DNA of 64,000 nucleotides. Source: RUG12395 sp034178705. GTDB taxonomy: Bacteria > Bacillota > Clostridia > Oscillospirales > CAG-272. Every line of letters begins with the position of its first letter. The stretch's first letter is position 1. The notes below the pieces were generated by a model. That model was not told the DNA's origin. It did no database searches and saw nothing but the letters and a program-made list of their open reading frames with translations. Below are positions 15,529 to 24,823 of the stretch, one piece after another. A program made the translations under genes and the position numbers. The stretch covers positions 1 to 64,000 of the forward strand of contig JAXFQY010000048.1 of the NCBI GenBank assembly GCA_034178705.1, read 5' to 3'.

Positions 15529-16662
15529 TTATTTTGCGTCACTCTCCGCAAGCTCCGCAAGATGCTTTTCCAGAAGCTTATGGATCCGCTTGGAGGGATT
15601 CAAAAGATTGCTGATGGTCTCATCGTGATTCAGAGTGTCAATGATATAGGCAACATACTTGCATAGATTGACTTCGGAATACCATTCCCGGCGCAGAAGC
15701 TCCGGGCTGCGGTAAATCAGATTGGTCGTGAATATCTTATCAAACAGTCCCTGCTGATACGCATCGTCCATCCGCTCGAGACCGTTGCAGAAAAGGCCGA
15801 AGGAAGCGAAAACAAAGATGCGGTTTGCGCCCCGCTCCTTCAACTGCTTGGCGACATCGATGATAGAACTTCCGGAGGAGATCATATCATCAACAACAAT
15901 GACATCTTTTCCGGTGATATCGGAGCCAAGAAACTCGTGTGCTTCGATGGGATTCATTCCGTCAACGACAACCGAGTAGTTGCGGCGCTTATAAAAGGTT
16001 CCGAGATCCAGACCGAGCGTGGAGGCATAATACATGCATCTCCCCATTCCGCCTTCATCCGGTGAAATGATCATCAGGTTATCACGATCGATGCGGATAT
16101 CCGGAACAGCACGAACAAGCGCCTTGATCATCTGATAGGTCGGCCGGACATTGTCGAAGCCGGCAAGTGGAATTGCATTTTGGACACGCGGGTCATGCGC
16201 ATCAAAGGTGATAATATTGGAAACGCCCATGCTGATGAGCTCCTGAAGGGAGGAAGCGCAATCGAGAGATTCACGCGCGGAACGGTTGTGCTGTCTTCCG
16301 CAGTAAAGCATCGGCATGATAACGGAAATGCGGCGGGCCTTACCGCCGATTGCACCGATAATCCGCTTCAGATCACAGAAATGATCGTCAGGACTCATTG
16401 GGACGCTCTGTCCGTACATTTTGTAATTGACTCCCCAATTGAAGCAATCCACAATGATATAAACATCGTGTCCGCGCATAGACTGATATACCAGTCCCTT
16501 GCCCTCGCCGGTTCCGAAACGCGGACAGTCTGCCCTGACAATAAAACTCTCATCCTCAACATGCCAGCGCCAGTCCTTCAGGTAGTTATCGACCTGATCG
16601 GCAAACTCCTCGGTTCCCTTCATGGCAATGACACTGAGCGGTCCGAACAAATTATCGTTCAT
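15529..16662 (-). CDS. prs: ribose-phosphate pyrophosphokinase
   Basis: A 377-residue PRPP synthetase, which makes PRPP from ribose 5-phosphate and ATP for nucleotide, His and Trp synthesis. The PRPP-binding loop is DVIVVDDMISSGSSIIDVAK, and the flexible loop region is YKRRNYSVVVDGMNPIEAHEF. It is longer than the classical 315-residue enzyme. Extra sequence lies at the N-terminus and in the C-terminal NLIYRSPELLRREWYSEVNL segment, as in a divergent class found in Clostridia. The start at 16662 is set by GGAGG 4 nt upstream. It lies 37 bp behind cysK on the same strand. Confidence 0.9.
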   Translation of the reverse strand: MNDNLFGPLSVIAMKGTEEFADQVDNYLKDWRWHVEDESFIVRADCPRFGTGEGKGLVYQSMRGHDVYIIVDCFNWGVNYKMYGQSVPMSPDDHFCDLKRIIGAIGGKARRISVIMPMLYCGRQHNRSARESLDCASSLQELISMGVSNIITFDAHDPRVQNAIPLAGFDNVRPTYQMIKALVRAVPDIRIDRDNLMIISPDEGGMGRCMYYASTLGLDLGTFYKRRNYSVVVDGMNPIEAHEFLGSDITGKDVIVVDDMISSGSSIIDVAKQLKERGANRIFVFASFGLFCNGLERMDDAYQQGLFDKIFTTNLIYRSPELLRREWYSEVNLCKYVAYIIDTLNHDETISNLLNPSKRIHKLLEKHLAELAESDAK

Positions 16663-16699
16663 ACTTCCTCCGGTAAAATGATATATAAAGATACTGGGA

Positions 16700-17632
16700 T
16701 TACGATTCAAACAGCGAACCGGAAAGGTAACGGTCCCCGCTGTCCGGGCAAATGCAGACGATCGAAGCGCCCGCGTTTTCTTTATCAGCGGCAAGCTTTG
16801 CGGCAGCAGCAAGTGCCGCACCGCTGGAAATACCGACAAGCGCCCCCTCTGCGGCGATAAACATTTTTGCAGCTGTAACGGCAACATGCGTCGGTACGGG
16901 AAGAACCTCATCAATAATAGAAAGATCAAGAAGCTTCGGCACAAAATTTGCCCCGATTCCCTGAATTCCGTGGCTGGCCGGCTGCCCACCTGAGAGGACA
17001 GGAGACTCGGCAGGCTCCACCGCGATCACACGGAGTGAAGGATTTTTCTCTCTCAGATAACGCGCACAGCCGGTGATTGTTCCGCCGCTTCCGACACCGC
17101 AAACAAGAAAATCGACTTTTCCGTCTGTCTGTCTCCATATTTCCGGACCGGTTGTTTCATAATGGGCACGGACATTGGCAGGGTTATCAAACTGAGACGG
17201 GATAAAGGATCCCGGAATCTGCGCAGAAAGCTCCTTTGCTTTTTCGATGGAACCAGACATACCGTCGGCGCCGGGTGTCAGAACAACCTCAGCACCGTAG
17301 CAGCGAATCATTCGGATGCGTTCGGTCGACATGGAATCCGGCATGACAATGATGCATCGAAGCCCGCAGGAAGCGCACAGCGCCGCAAGTCCGATCCCGG
17401 TATTGCCGCTTGTCGGCTCGATGACAGTGGACTCCCGTGTAAGCTTTTTCTCCCGGATCGCGTCCTGCAGCATGTAAAAAGCCGCCCTGTCCTTTACCGA
17501 GCCAGTTGGGTTAAAATACTCCAACTTAGCATAGATAGAGGCAAGCGACTTTGCGCGACTGCAAAAACGTTTTGCTGAAAGAAGGGGGGTATTTCCGATC
17601 GCTCCTGAAATGCTTTTTATGATTTCCTGCAC
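16700..17632 (-). CDS. cysK: cysteine synthase
   Basis: A 310-residue PLP enzyme that makes cysteine from O-acetylserine and sulfide. Signature segments: IGNTPLLSAKRF, the PLP lysine in FNPTGSVKDRAAFYML, the substrate loop EPTSGNTGIGLA and the phosphate-binding VGSGGTITGCARYL. Length is normal. It is the first gene before prs and has its own near-consensus promoter. CysK and CysM types are not easy to separate; the overall pattern fits CysK. Confidence 0.92.
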   Translation of the reverse strand: MQEIIKSISGAIGNTPLLSAKRFCSRAKSLASIYAKLEYFNPTGSVKDRAAFYMLQDAIREKKLTRESTVIEPTSGNTGIGLAALCASCGLRCIIVMPDSMSTERIRMIRCYGAEVVLTPGADGMSGSIEKAKELSAQIPGSFIPSQFDNPANVRAHYETTGPEIWRQTDGKVDFLVCGVGSGGTITGCARYLREKNPSLRVIAVEPAESPVLSGGQPASHGIQGIGANFVPKLLDLSIIDEVLPVPTHVAVTAAKMFIAAEGALVGISSGAALAAAAKLAADKENAGASIVCICPDSGDRYLSGSLFES

Positions 17633-17663
17633 GATAACGCACCTCCGAATTCTTTACAAATAT

Positions 17664-17692
17664 ATTATAACAACATGCAGGCGGCAAGTCAA
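17664..17692 (-). promoter_or_regulatory. promoter for cysK-prs
   Basis: On the minus strand TTGACT (17687-17692) and TATAAT (17664-17669) with a 17-bp spacer. Confidence 0.8.
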
Positions 17693-17812
17693 GGGAGAGC
17701 CTGTCAAAACTTTGATTTTCCATTAAAAAGATTCATAGTCAAGTTGCCGATTTTCACCGAATGCGGATAAAAGGGCACGAAGCGGTCAAGAATCGCTGAC
17801 AGGGAGGGCTGT

Positions 17813-20248
17813 ATGAGAAACAGATTCACACCGCGCGCGGAGGAAGCAATCAAGCGCGCAAAGGAATGTGCCGAGCGGCATGGTCATACCTATATCGGAA
17901 GCGAGCATATGCTCTACGGTCTTACTGCAGAAATCGGCTGTGTTGCCGCGAAACTGTTGGATGGGCGCGGGGTCCGAGCAAAAGATCTTGAAGAAAAAAT
18001 CTCTTCTCTTTCCGGTAGCGGAACCCGAACGGTACTATCGCCAGACGACATGACCCCCAAACTGAAGCGTATCGTCAGTCGCGCGGCAAAAACCGGCGAC
18101 CGTCTCGGATTTTCTTCTGTGGGAACGGAACATCTTCTCTATTCTATCCTTGAAGAGGGAGAATGCTCCGCGCTCAGAGTGCTGGCGCTGCTCGGAGTAT
18201 CGGCGGTTGATCTCAGAGCGGATGTATCGGTGTTTTTTGGCGCAGTGGAAGAGCTGAAAGCATACCCGTCGTCTGAGGAAAAAAGAAAGCAGCAGAAGAA
18301 ACAGAGTCATACCGCGCTTACCACCTATGGGCGCGATCTCACCGAATTGATGTCGGGAGACAGCGATCCGGTTATCGGCAGGGAACGTGAGATTGCCCGA
18401 CTGATTTGTATCCTTTGCCGTAAGCAAAAGAACAACCCCCTGCTGATCGGGGATCCCGGTGTCGGAAAAACAGCAATTGTAGAAGGACTTGCAGCGCAGA
18501 TTGCTGCCGATACCGTGCCCGAACCTCTTTCGGGGAAACAGCTTATTACCCTTGACCTCTCCGCGATGATCGCGGGGGCAAAATACCGCGGAGAATTTGA
18601 GGAGAGATTAAAAAAAGTCATTGAAGAAGCGAAACGGGATCCCGATATCATTTTGTTCATTGATGAAATTCACACCGTAATCGGTGCAGGGAGCGCCGAA
18701 GGTGCGATGGACGCCGCAAACATTCTGAAGCCGTCTCTTGCGCGCGGCGAAATCCGCGTGATCGGTGCAACAACAGAGGAAGAATACACACGTCATTTTG
18801 AACGGGATAGTGCGCTCGACCGCCGTTTTCAGCCGGTCAGAATTGATGAACCGACCGAGGAAGAAGCAGTCGTTATACTGTCAGGGCTGAGAGAACGATA
18901 CGAAAGACACCACTCCATTCGGATCAGCGACGATGCCATTGAAGCAGCCGTTAGACTCTCTGTTCACTATATTCCGGAACGTTTTCTTCCGGATAAAGCA
19001 TTGGATCTCCTGGATGAGGCAGCATCGGCCCTCCGGCTCTCGGCCTCCTCCGGCCACACGGAGCTATCGCGTGCAAGATCACTGGTGGAAAGCGCGAAGC
19101 TCGCGAAGGAACGTGCGCTGCTTTCCGGAAGGTTGGATGAGGCAGAAAATGCACACAGAAAGGAACTTGCCTACACGGCCGCGCTCAGAGAAACGCGACA
19201 AAAAAACAACGGGACAGGAGTCCCATCTGTTCTGACCGCCGTGCAGATACGGGAAACCCTTTCGCAGCAGACCGGCATCTCGGTCTCAGAGCTTGACGAA
19301 CGGGAGAGAATAAACCTGTCGGGTCTTTCGGATAAGCTGGAAAACAAAATTTACGGACAGGAGAAAGCCTGCCGTGCACTCGCGGCAGCCGTCATTCGCT
19401 CCCGACTCGGAATGAATCGAGAGAACCGACCGCTTGGTTCCTTTCTCTTTGTCGGGCCGACCGGTGTCGGAAAAACTGCATTGGCAGAGATTCTTGCGGA
19501 AGAGCTGTACGGAAAAAACGCCATAATCCGATTGGATATGACAGAATACTCCGAACCGCACAGCGTTTCAAAACTCATTGGTTCTCCTCCCGGGTATGTC
19601 GGCTATGAGGAAGGCGGAAAGCTAACCGACCGTATTCGAAGAAAGCCGGCATGTGTTGTCCTGTTCGATGAGATTGAGAAGGCGCACCCGGATATCTACG
19701 GACTTCTTCTCCAGATACTTGAAGACGGATCGCTGACAGACAGTCGGGGAAAACGGGCAGATTTCCGTAACGCAACACTTATTTTGACATCAAATGCTAC
19801 GAAAAACGGTACAATCGGGTTTTCTACCGGAGAAAATGTAGACAGCAGAAACAATACCGGAGTGCTTTTTAAACCGGAGCTTCTGAACAGGATTGATGAA
19901 GTAATCCGCTTTTCTCCCCTCAGCGCATCGGCTCTGACGCGGATAGCAAAGAAAGAAACAGATGACTTTATACTGCGAGCCGAAGACCTTGGCATAGCCG
20001 TACGCGTCAGCGAAGAACTGCTCACAAAGATTGCCCTTGATCGCGAAAGTTCATCTTACGGCGCACGCGCGGTCCTCAGAGCTGCGCGGCGTCAATTGGA
20101 AAATCCCTTCAGTGAAGCGATCATCACCGGAAAGATTTCAGCCGGTGACCGGATTCTTCTCTGCGCGGGAGAAAAAGGAACAATCATCAAAAAGGAGGAG
20201 ATGGAACCGACAGAAACCCGTGCTGCGCCGGGTAAGGCAACCAAATAG
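17813..20248 (+). CDS. clpC: ClpC-type AAA+ unfoldase of the Clp protease
   Basis: An 811-residue HSP100 protein, almost the length of Bacillus ClpC. Two Clp N-terminal repeats fill residues 1-145. AAA module 1 has Walker A GDPGVGKTAIVEGLA and sensor region FERDSALDRRFQPV. A short helical middle domain follows, and AAA module 2 has GPTGVGKTALAEILAEELYG and DEIEKAHPDIYGLLLQILED. An IGF tripeptide in the second module (NGTIGFSTG) could be the ClpP-docking loop. The start has GGGAGGG 5-6 nt upstream. The mcsA, mcsB and ctsR genes that accompany clpC in bacilli are absent, and no CtsR operator was seen in the 180 bp upstream. Confidence 0.92.
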   Translation: MRNRFTPRAEEAIKRAKECAERHGHTYIGSEHMLYGLTAEIGCVAAKLLDGRGVRAKDLEEKISSLSGSGTRTVLSPDDMTPKLKRIVSRAAKTGDRLGFSSVGTEHLLYSILEEGECSALRVLALLGVSAVDLRADVSVFFGAVEELKAYPSSEEKRKQQKKQSHTALTTYGRDLTELMSGDSDPVIGREREIARLICILCRKQKNNPLLIGDPGVGKTAIVEGLAAQIAADTVPEPLSGKQLITLDLSAMIAGAKYRGEFEERLKKVIEEAKRDPDIILFIDEIHTVIGAGSAEGAMDAANILKPSLARGEIRVIGATTEEEYTRHFERDSALDRRFQPVRIDEPTEEEAVVILSGLRERYERHHSIRISDDAIEAAVRLSVHYIPERFLPDKALDLLDEAASALRLSASSGHTELSRARSLVESAKLAKERALLSGRLDEAENAHRKELAYTAALRETRQKNNGTGVPSVLTAVQIRETLSQQTGISVSELDERERINLSGLSDKLENKIYGQEKACRALAAAVIRSRLGMNRENRPLGSFLFVGPTGVGKTALAEILAEELYGKNAIIRLDMTEYSEPHSVSKLIGSPPGYVGYEEGGKLTDRIRRKPACVVLFDEIEKAHPDIYGLLLQILEDGSLTDSRGKRADFRNATLILTSNATKNGTIGFSTGENVDSRNNTGVLFKPELLNRIDEVIRFSPLSASALTRIAKKETDDFILRAEDLGIAVRVSEELLTKIALDRESSSYGARAVLRAARRQLENPFSEAIITGKISAGDRILLCAGEKGTIIKKEEMEPTETRAAPGKATK

Positions 20249-20250
20249 AA

Positions 20251-20300
20251 AATAACGGAGTCGTGCTTCTGCGCATAGCGCAAAGGCAGACTCCGTTATT
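20251..20300. terminator. bidirectional terminator
   Basis: Perfect 12-bp stem (20251-20262 with 20289-20300) with an internal secondary hairpin, between the convergent clpC and zinc-ribbon genes. Its right arm touches the stop codon of the latter. Confidence 0.8.
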
Positions 20301-20896
20301 CATTTTTCACAGAAGGAAGTTATTCTCCACTCATTCCCGAGTATATTGACCAACAGAGAACCGCAATAGTCACATTTTCTTGCGTGCAGTGATGAAATTT
20401 CAGCACCGCAGTGAGGACAAACAGCCGACCGCGTTCCGCGATCCCCGGTTAAGAGAAAGGAGTAGTCGGTCACATATCTCTTCTGACGCATTTTTCCGTT
20501 CTCAAGATATTCCACAGCAGATTGAAATTCAATAAAACTCTCAGTATTTGTATGATCGTAGCCGCTGATAATCGTGCGGTGGAGGCGCACACCTTCAAAT
20601 GAGGAAAGCTCCTCGCGAATTCTCTGCTCAACGGTTTTTTTCGCTGTCCGCAGATCAAAATCAGGAAAATCTTTGAGAATCATGGGAAGGTACAGTGAGT
20701 CTCCGCCGGAAAGAGACTTCGGAGTATCATCACCGTCTGTATCATTCGTTTCTTCAAGGGCAGACAGAACTTTTTTTACAGCGCCGTGAGAAAACGATGC
20801 GATAAAAGTACGGATAAAACCCATTACCACAATTACAAAAATAACGATAAAGAATATCGGGAAAGCGGCTTCCATAAAACTGAACATATCACTCAT
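20300..20896 (-). CDS. membrane-anchored zinc-ribbon protein
   Basis: A 198-residue protein of unknown function. Residues 9-33 form one membrane segment with the N-terminus probably outside. A middle domain (about 65-150) contains ILKDFPDFDLRTAKK and SAVEYLENGKM, reminiscent of TIM44/NTF2-like folds. The C-terminus carries a zinc ribbon with Cys160, Cys163, Cys175 and Cys178 (CPHC and CDYC). It is the last gene of a five-gene operon, 8 bp after the nitroreductase gene. The ribosome binding site is weak, so translational coupling is likely. Confidence 0.65.
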   Translation of the reverse strand: MSDMFSFMEAAFPIFFIVIFVIVVMGFIRTFIASFSHGAVKKVLSALEETNDTDGDDTPKSLSGGDSLYLPMILKDFPDFDLRTAKKTVEQRIREELSSFEGVRLHRTIISGYDHTNTESFIEFQSAVEYLENGKMRQKRYVTDYSFLLTGDRGTRSAVCPHCGAEISSLHARKCDYCGSLLVNILGNEWRITSFCEK

Positions 20897-20904
20897 ATCT
20901 CATA

Positions 20905-21420
20905 TCAACGAAAAATAACGGTTTCGGTTTCCGGTTTACGAATCTTTTCCCGAACCGATATTTCTGCGGAAACACCGAGAGCAATCAAAAGCGCAACCTT
21001 CCGGTCCTCCGGTATGTCAAGGGCGCATTTTACCCCTTCCTCGCTGTACAGACCGAGAATACAGCTTCCGATGCCGAGAGACTCTGCTTCGAGACACATC
21101 TGCATCACAGCCATGCCGATATCATATTCCGCAAAACGCCGTCCCGTTTGCAGTTCCGTGGAGATCGGCTCCTCCGTAATCGCGATAATCGCACCGCATT
21201 TTTCGGTAAAGGCATTTCTTCCGGTCATCATGATCGCTTTCGCGGTATCCTCAATAGCGGAAGAACTTTCAGCACAATAAAAGCACCAGGGCTGAGAATT
21301 GCGCGCGGAAGGGGAAAAGCGTCCCGCCTCCAGAATTCGATTCAGCTTCTCCCGCGGAATCCGCTCTCCGGAAAACTGCCGCACACTGTGGCGACTTTTT
21401 GCAAGCTGAAGAAAGTCCAT
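20905..21420 (-). CDS. nitroreductase family protein
   Basis: A 171-residue FMN-dependent nitroreductase-fold protein. SRHSVRQFSGERIPREKL and RFSPSARNSQPWCFYC near the N-terminus are the FMN-binding segments, and LGIGSCILGLYSEEGVK is the conserved C-terminal part. It likely acts as a homodimer reducing quinones or nitro compounds with NAD(P)H; the true substrate is unknown. It sits 15 bp after glnS in the same operon. Confidence 0.88.
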   Translation of the reverse strand: MDFLQLAKSRHSVRQFSGERIPREKLNRILEAGRFSPSARNSQPWCFYCAESSSAIEDTAKAIMMTGRNAFTEKCGAIIAITEEPISTELQTGRRFAEYDIGMAVMQMCLEAESLGIGSCILGLYSEEGVKCALDIPEDRKVALLIALGVSAEISVREKIRKPETETVIFR

Positions 21421-21435
21421 ATTCTATGAATCTCC

Positions 21436-23097
21436 TTATTTTTCCTCTTTGGGCTTGAAACTGTCCTTCAGCCCGACAATCCGGTTAAAGGTACGGGCGG
21501 TCTTGGTGTCGGTGACAAAATATCCGGTACGCACAAACTGATAACGATGCACCTCGCCGTCAAACAGACCCGGTTCGACCTTTACATTGTCAAGGCGACG
21601 TACCGACTCGGTGTTCAGAAAATCATCGAAGGTTTTCCCCTCCGGCAAGTCATTCAGATTGGCAACGGTAAAAAGCTTATCGTATTCCATGACAACGGCA
21701 TCCTCGGCAGCGGAAGCGCTCAGCCAGTGAATCGTACCCTTGATTTTCCTTCCGTCGGCAGGATTCCCGTTTCCGGTTTCCAGATCCGCTTCACAAAGAA
21801 TGGCAGTGAGATTCCCGTCGGCATCCTTTTCAACGCCCGTGCATCTGACAAGATAACTGCCCATCAGACGCACCTCTCCGTCGGGGCGGAGCCGATAAAA
21901 TTTCGGAGGAGGAACTTCCGCAAAATCGCTCCGCTCAATATAGAGTTCACGGGTAAACGGCAATTTGCGTGTTCCGGCGTTCTCCGCATTGGGGTTATTC
22001 GGAAGATCAAAATACTCAACCCGATCGGCGGGATAGTTCGTCACAATCAGTTTGACTGGATTCAGCACGGCGATACGGCGATCGGCTTTAGCGTTCAGCT
22101 CCTCTCGAATACAGTGCTCGAGAAGCTCAAGCTCCACAAGACTGTTCGATTTTGCCACTCCAATTCTGGAGCAGAAATCCAGAATGCTGTCGGCTGTATA
22201 GCCGCGACGGCGAAGACCGCAGAGCGTCGGCATCCGCGGGTCATCCCAACCATCCACCATTCCGGATTCAACAAGATGGCGCAGAAAGCGCTTACTCATC
22301 ACCGTGTAAGTGAGATTAAGACGGGCAAACTCAATCTGACGGGGTTTCGCTGGCAGGCTGCAATTCTCGATCACCCAGTTATAGAGCGGGCGGTGAATCT
22401 CATACTCAAGGGAGCAAAGGGAATGTGTAATTCCCTCCAACGCATCCTGAATCGGGTGCGCGAAATCATACATTGGGAAAATACACCATTTCGTTCCCTG
22501 CCGATGATGCTCGATATAGCGGATGCGGTAAAGAACGGGGTCGCGCATACAGAAGTTTCCGGAGGCCAGATCGATTTTGGCACGCAGGGTATATTTCCCT
22601 TCCGGAAATTCTCCGTTCTTCATACGCTCAAAAAGATCCAGATTCTCCGTAATCGGACGGTCGCGATAAGGGGAAACTGCCGGATGGGTAAGATCGCCGC
22701 AGTATTTTTTGTCCCGAAATTCCTCCGCCGTCAGCTCACAGACATAAGCAAGTCCCTTTTTGATGAGTTCTACAGCGCATTCATAATCCTTCTGAAAATA
22801 GTCTGAGCCGTAGAAAAAGCGATCATCCCAGTCAAAACCGAGCCAGTGAATATCTTCCTTGATAGCGTCGACATATTCGGTATCTTCTTTTGCGGGATTG
22901 GTGTCATCCATACGAAGGTTGCACAGCCCGCCGAATTTTCTTGCGGTTCCGAAATCGATCACAAGCGCTTTGCAATGTCCGATGTGCAGATATCCGTTCG
23001 GTTCAGGAGGAAAACGGGTATGAACATGCGTATAGATCCCGTTGTCCAGATCCTCGCGAATCATCTCATCAATGAAATTGTTTGCAACCTCAGCCAT
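21436..23097 (-). CDS. glnS: glutaminyl-tRNA synthetase
   Basis: A 553-residue class I synthetase that charges tRNA-Gln directly. The HIGH motif is in PPEPNGYLHIGHCKAL and the KMSKS equivalent is VMSKRFL. The C-terminal anticodon-binding beta-barrels follow (YFVTDTK near the end). It starts 3 bp after gltX ends. GlnRS is uncommon in Clostridia, most of which make Gln-tRNA through GatCAB, so this enzyme is probably an inherited or transferred addition. Gene composition does not differ visibly from its neighbours. Confidence 0.95.
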   Translation of the reverse strand: MAEVANNFIDEMIREDLDNGIYTHVHTRFPPEPNGYLHIGHCKALVIDFGTARKFGGLCNLRMDDTNPAKEDTEYVDAIKEDIHWLGFDWDDRFFYGSDYFQKDYECAVELIKKGLAYVCELTAEEFRDKKYCGDLTHPAVSPYRDRPITENLDLFERMKNGEFPEGKYTLRAKIDLASGNFCMRDPVLYRIRYIEHHRQGTKWCIFPMYDFAHPIQDALEGITHSLCSLEYEIHRPLYNWVIENCSLPAKPRQIEFARLNLTYTVMSKRFLRHLVESGMVDGWDDPRMPTLCGLRRRGYTADSILDFCSRIGVAKSNSLVELELLEHCIREELNAKADRRIAVLNPVKLIVTNYPADRVEYFDLPNNPNAENAGTRKLPFTRELYIERSDFAEVPPPKFYRLRPDGEVRLMGSYLVRCTGVEKDADGNLTAILCEADLETGNGNPADGRKIKGTIHWLSASAAEDAVVMEYDKLFTVANLNDLPEGKTFDDFLNTESVRRLDNVKVEPGLFDGEVHRYQFVRTGYFVTDTKTARTFNRIVGLKDSFKPKEEK

Positions 23098-23100
23098 GGT

Positions 23101-24804
23101 TCATGCCTCCTTAGTAGAAAGTCTCTCAAGTTCTTTTTCAATCCGCCGGACCGCTGTATTTCTGCCGAGAATATGCATTACCTCGCAAAGATCCGGGGAA
23201 TTGCGCCGTCCGGTCAGAGCAACGCGGATCATAGAGCTGACGTCAGCAACGCTTCCGGCGTATGCCTCGGGGTTGTTTTTATATGCTTTCATGTCCTCGG
23301 CAAAGCCAAGCCTGCCGGCAAGAGCTTTGACCTTCTCAAACCAGACGGTGTTGTCATCCTTTTCGTCATATCCGGCAAGAAAGCCGGCCAGCACCTCGCG
23401 GATTACAGCAGAGGAAAATCCATCCGGATAGTCATCCTGCATGGTAAAGTACTCATCATAAAAGAGAGCGGCAAAAGGCTTGGCATCCTGCCATGTGGCA
23501 AGATCCTTGCGGGGCTTTTTGCCTCCCTTCCCGATGCCGAAAATGCGCTTTGCCTTTTCCGGATCCGCTTTCAGAATCCGTGAAAACTCCGGGTCATATT
23601 CGGTTGCCCAAGCAGTAAGCTTTTCATAAATCTCCTCTGCCGGCATCCGACAGAGGATGTTTTTTGAGACATCCTGAAGCTTAGCAAAATCAAGCAGACA
23701 TCCGGAATTGCTCATCTTTTTTATGGAAAACGGAAAATCGCGGTAGGATTTTTCCGGATTCTGAAGACGCCACTCATCATAGTTGGAATTCAGAATGGTC
23801 ATGATATACTCTGTCACGCATTCAGGAAGATATCCGGCGCGCTTATAGTCCTTCATGTCCAGTCCCATATCACGCTTGGAAAGCTTCTTCTTGTTTCCGT
23901 TTTCATCGAGCTTCATGATCTGTGCCGTATGAAGATACTTCGGCGCACGGAAACCGAGATAGCGGAAAAGCTGAAGGTGCTTCGGAAGACTGGGAAGCCA
24001 CTCCTCCCCCCGAATCACATGCGTGGTTCTCATCAGATGGTCATCAACCGCGTGAGCAAAATGATAGGTAGGAATTCCGTCAGATTTCAAGAGGACAAAA
24101 TCCTCATCATTCTCGGGTAGCTCAAGCGTACCGCGGACAAGGTCGGTAACCTTTGTCTTTTTCTCTCCGTCCCCGTCTGACAGAATCCGGAGAACATAGG
24201 GATCCCCCGCCTCAAGATGCGCTTCAACCTCGTCAATCGTGAATTCACGCTGTCGGAGCATCTCCCGGCGCTCCTCGGCGCTCACCTCTCCAGTCCAGAC
24301 CTTACTCTTGACCTCCGCCTTCTTATCGCGGGCGTTCAACTCATCCAGTTCTTCTTTTGTAGTAAAAACAGGATATGCCTTACCGTCTTCAACCAGTTTT
24401 TTAGCATAAACATGGTAAATTTCTGCGCGCTCACTCTGCTTATAGGGACCGTAGGCCCCACGGTCAACTACTTCTCCGTTTTCTCCGATCGCTGCCCCTT
24501 CATCAAAATGCATTCCGTATTCGGCGAGAGTTCGGATAAGCGCCGGAGCGGCCCCTGCTACTTCACGCTTGGCATCAGTGTCCTCAATCCGGAGATAAAA
24601 GACTCCGTCCGACTGATGGGCAAGACGTTCATCAATCATGGCGCCGTAGATACCGCCGAGATGAATAAAACCGGTAGGACTCGGAGCAAAACGGGTAACC
24701 TTTGCCCCTTCCGGCAACTCACGCGGCGGATAGCGACGTTCAAGCTCCTCCGGAGTAACCGTCACATCCGGGAAAAGAAGATCAGCTAATTTTTTGGTAT
24801 CCAT
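23101..24804 (-). CDS. gltX: glutamyl-tRNA synthetase
   Basis: A 567-residue class I synthetase. The HIGH-type motif is FAPSPTGFIHLGGIYGAMID, the RIEDTDAKREV segment is characteristic of GluRS, and the KMSKS motif is KKLSKRDMG. An N-terminal extension of about 35 residues precedes the catalytic core. With GlnRS encoded next door, this enzyme should be discriminating and charge only tRNA-Glu. It is the second gene of an operon starting with an MBL-fold hydrolase; gaps of 19 and 3 bp support cotranscription. Confidence 0.95.
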   Translation of the reverse strand: MDTKKLADLLFPDVTVTPEELERRYPPRELPEGAKVTRFAPSPTGFIHLGGIYGAMIDERLAHQSDGVFYLRIEDTDAKREVAGAAPALIRTLAEYGMHFDEGAAIGENGEVVDRGAYGPYKQSERAEIYHVYAKKLVEDGKAYPVFTTKEELDELNARDKKAEVKSKVWTGEVSAEERREMLRQREFTIDEVEAHLEAGDPYVLRILSDGDGEKKTKVTDLVRGTLELPENDEDFVLLKSDGIPTYHFAHAVDDHLMRTTHVIRGEEWLPSLPKHLQLFRYLGFRAPKYLHTAQIMKLDENGNKKKLSKRDMGLDMKDYKRAGYLPECVTEYIMTILNSNYDEWRLQNPEKSYRDFPFSIKKMSNSGCLLDFAKLQDVSKNILCRMPAEEIYEKLTAWATEYDPEFSRILKADPEKAKRIFGIGKGGKKPRKDLATWQDAKPFAALFYDEYFTMQDDYPDGFSSAVIREVLAGFLAGYDEKDDNTVWFEKVKALAGRLGFAEDMKAYKNNPEAYAGSVADVSSMIRVALTGRRNSPDLCEVMHILGRNTAVRRIEKELERLSTKEA

Positions 24805-24823
24805 AAGTCCTCACTTTATCAAA

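Noticed and set aside
17633..17812. CtsR or CIRCE operator before clpC
   Set aside because: No tandem GGTCAAA heptamers and no TTAGCACTC-N9-GAGTGCTAA repeat were found.
21547..22806. A 419-codon plus-strand frame across glnS
   Set aside because: Shadow of the synthetase gene with no start signal.
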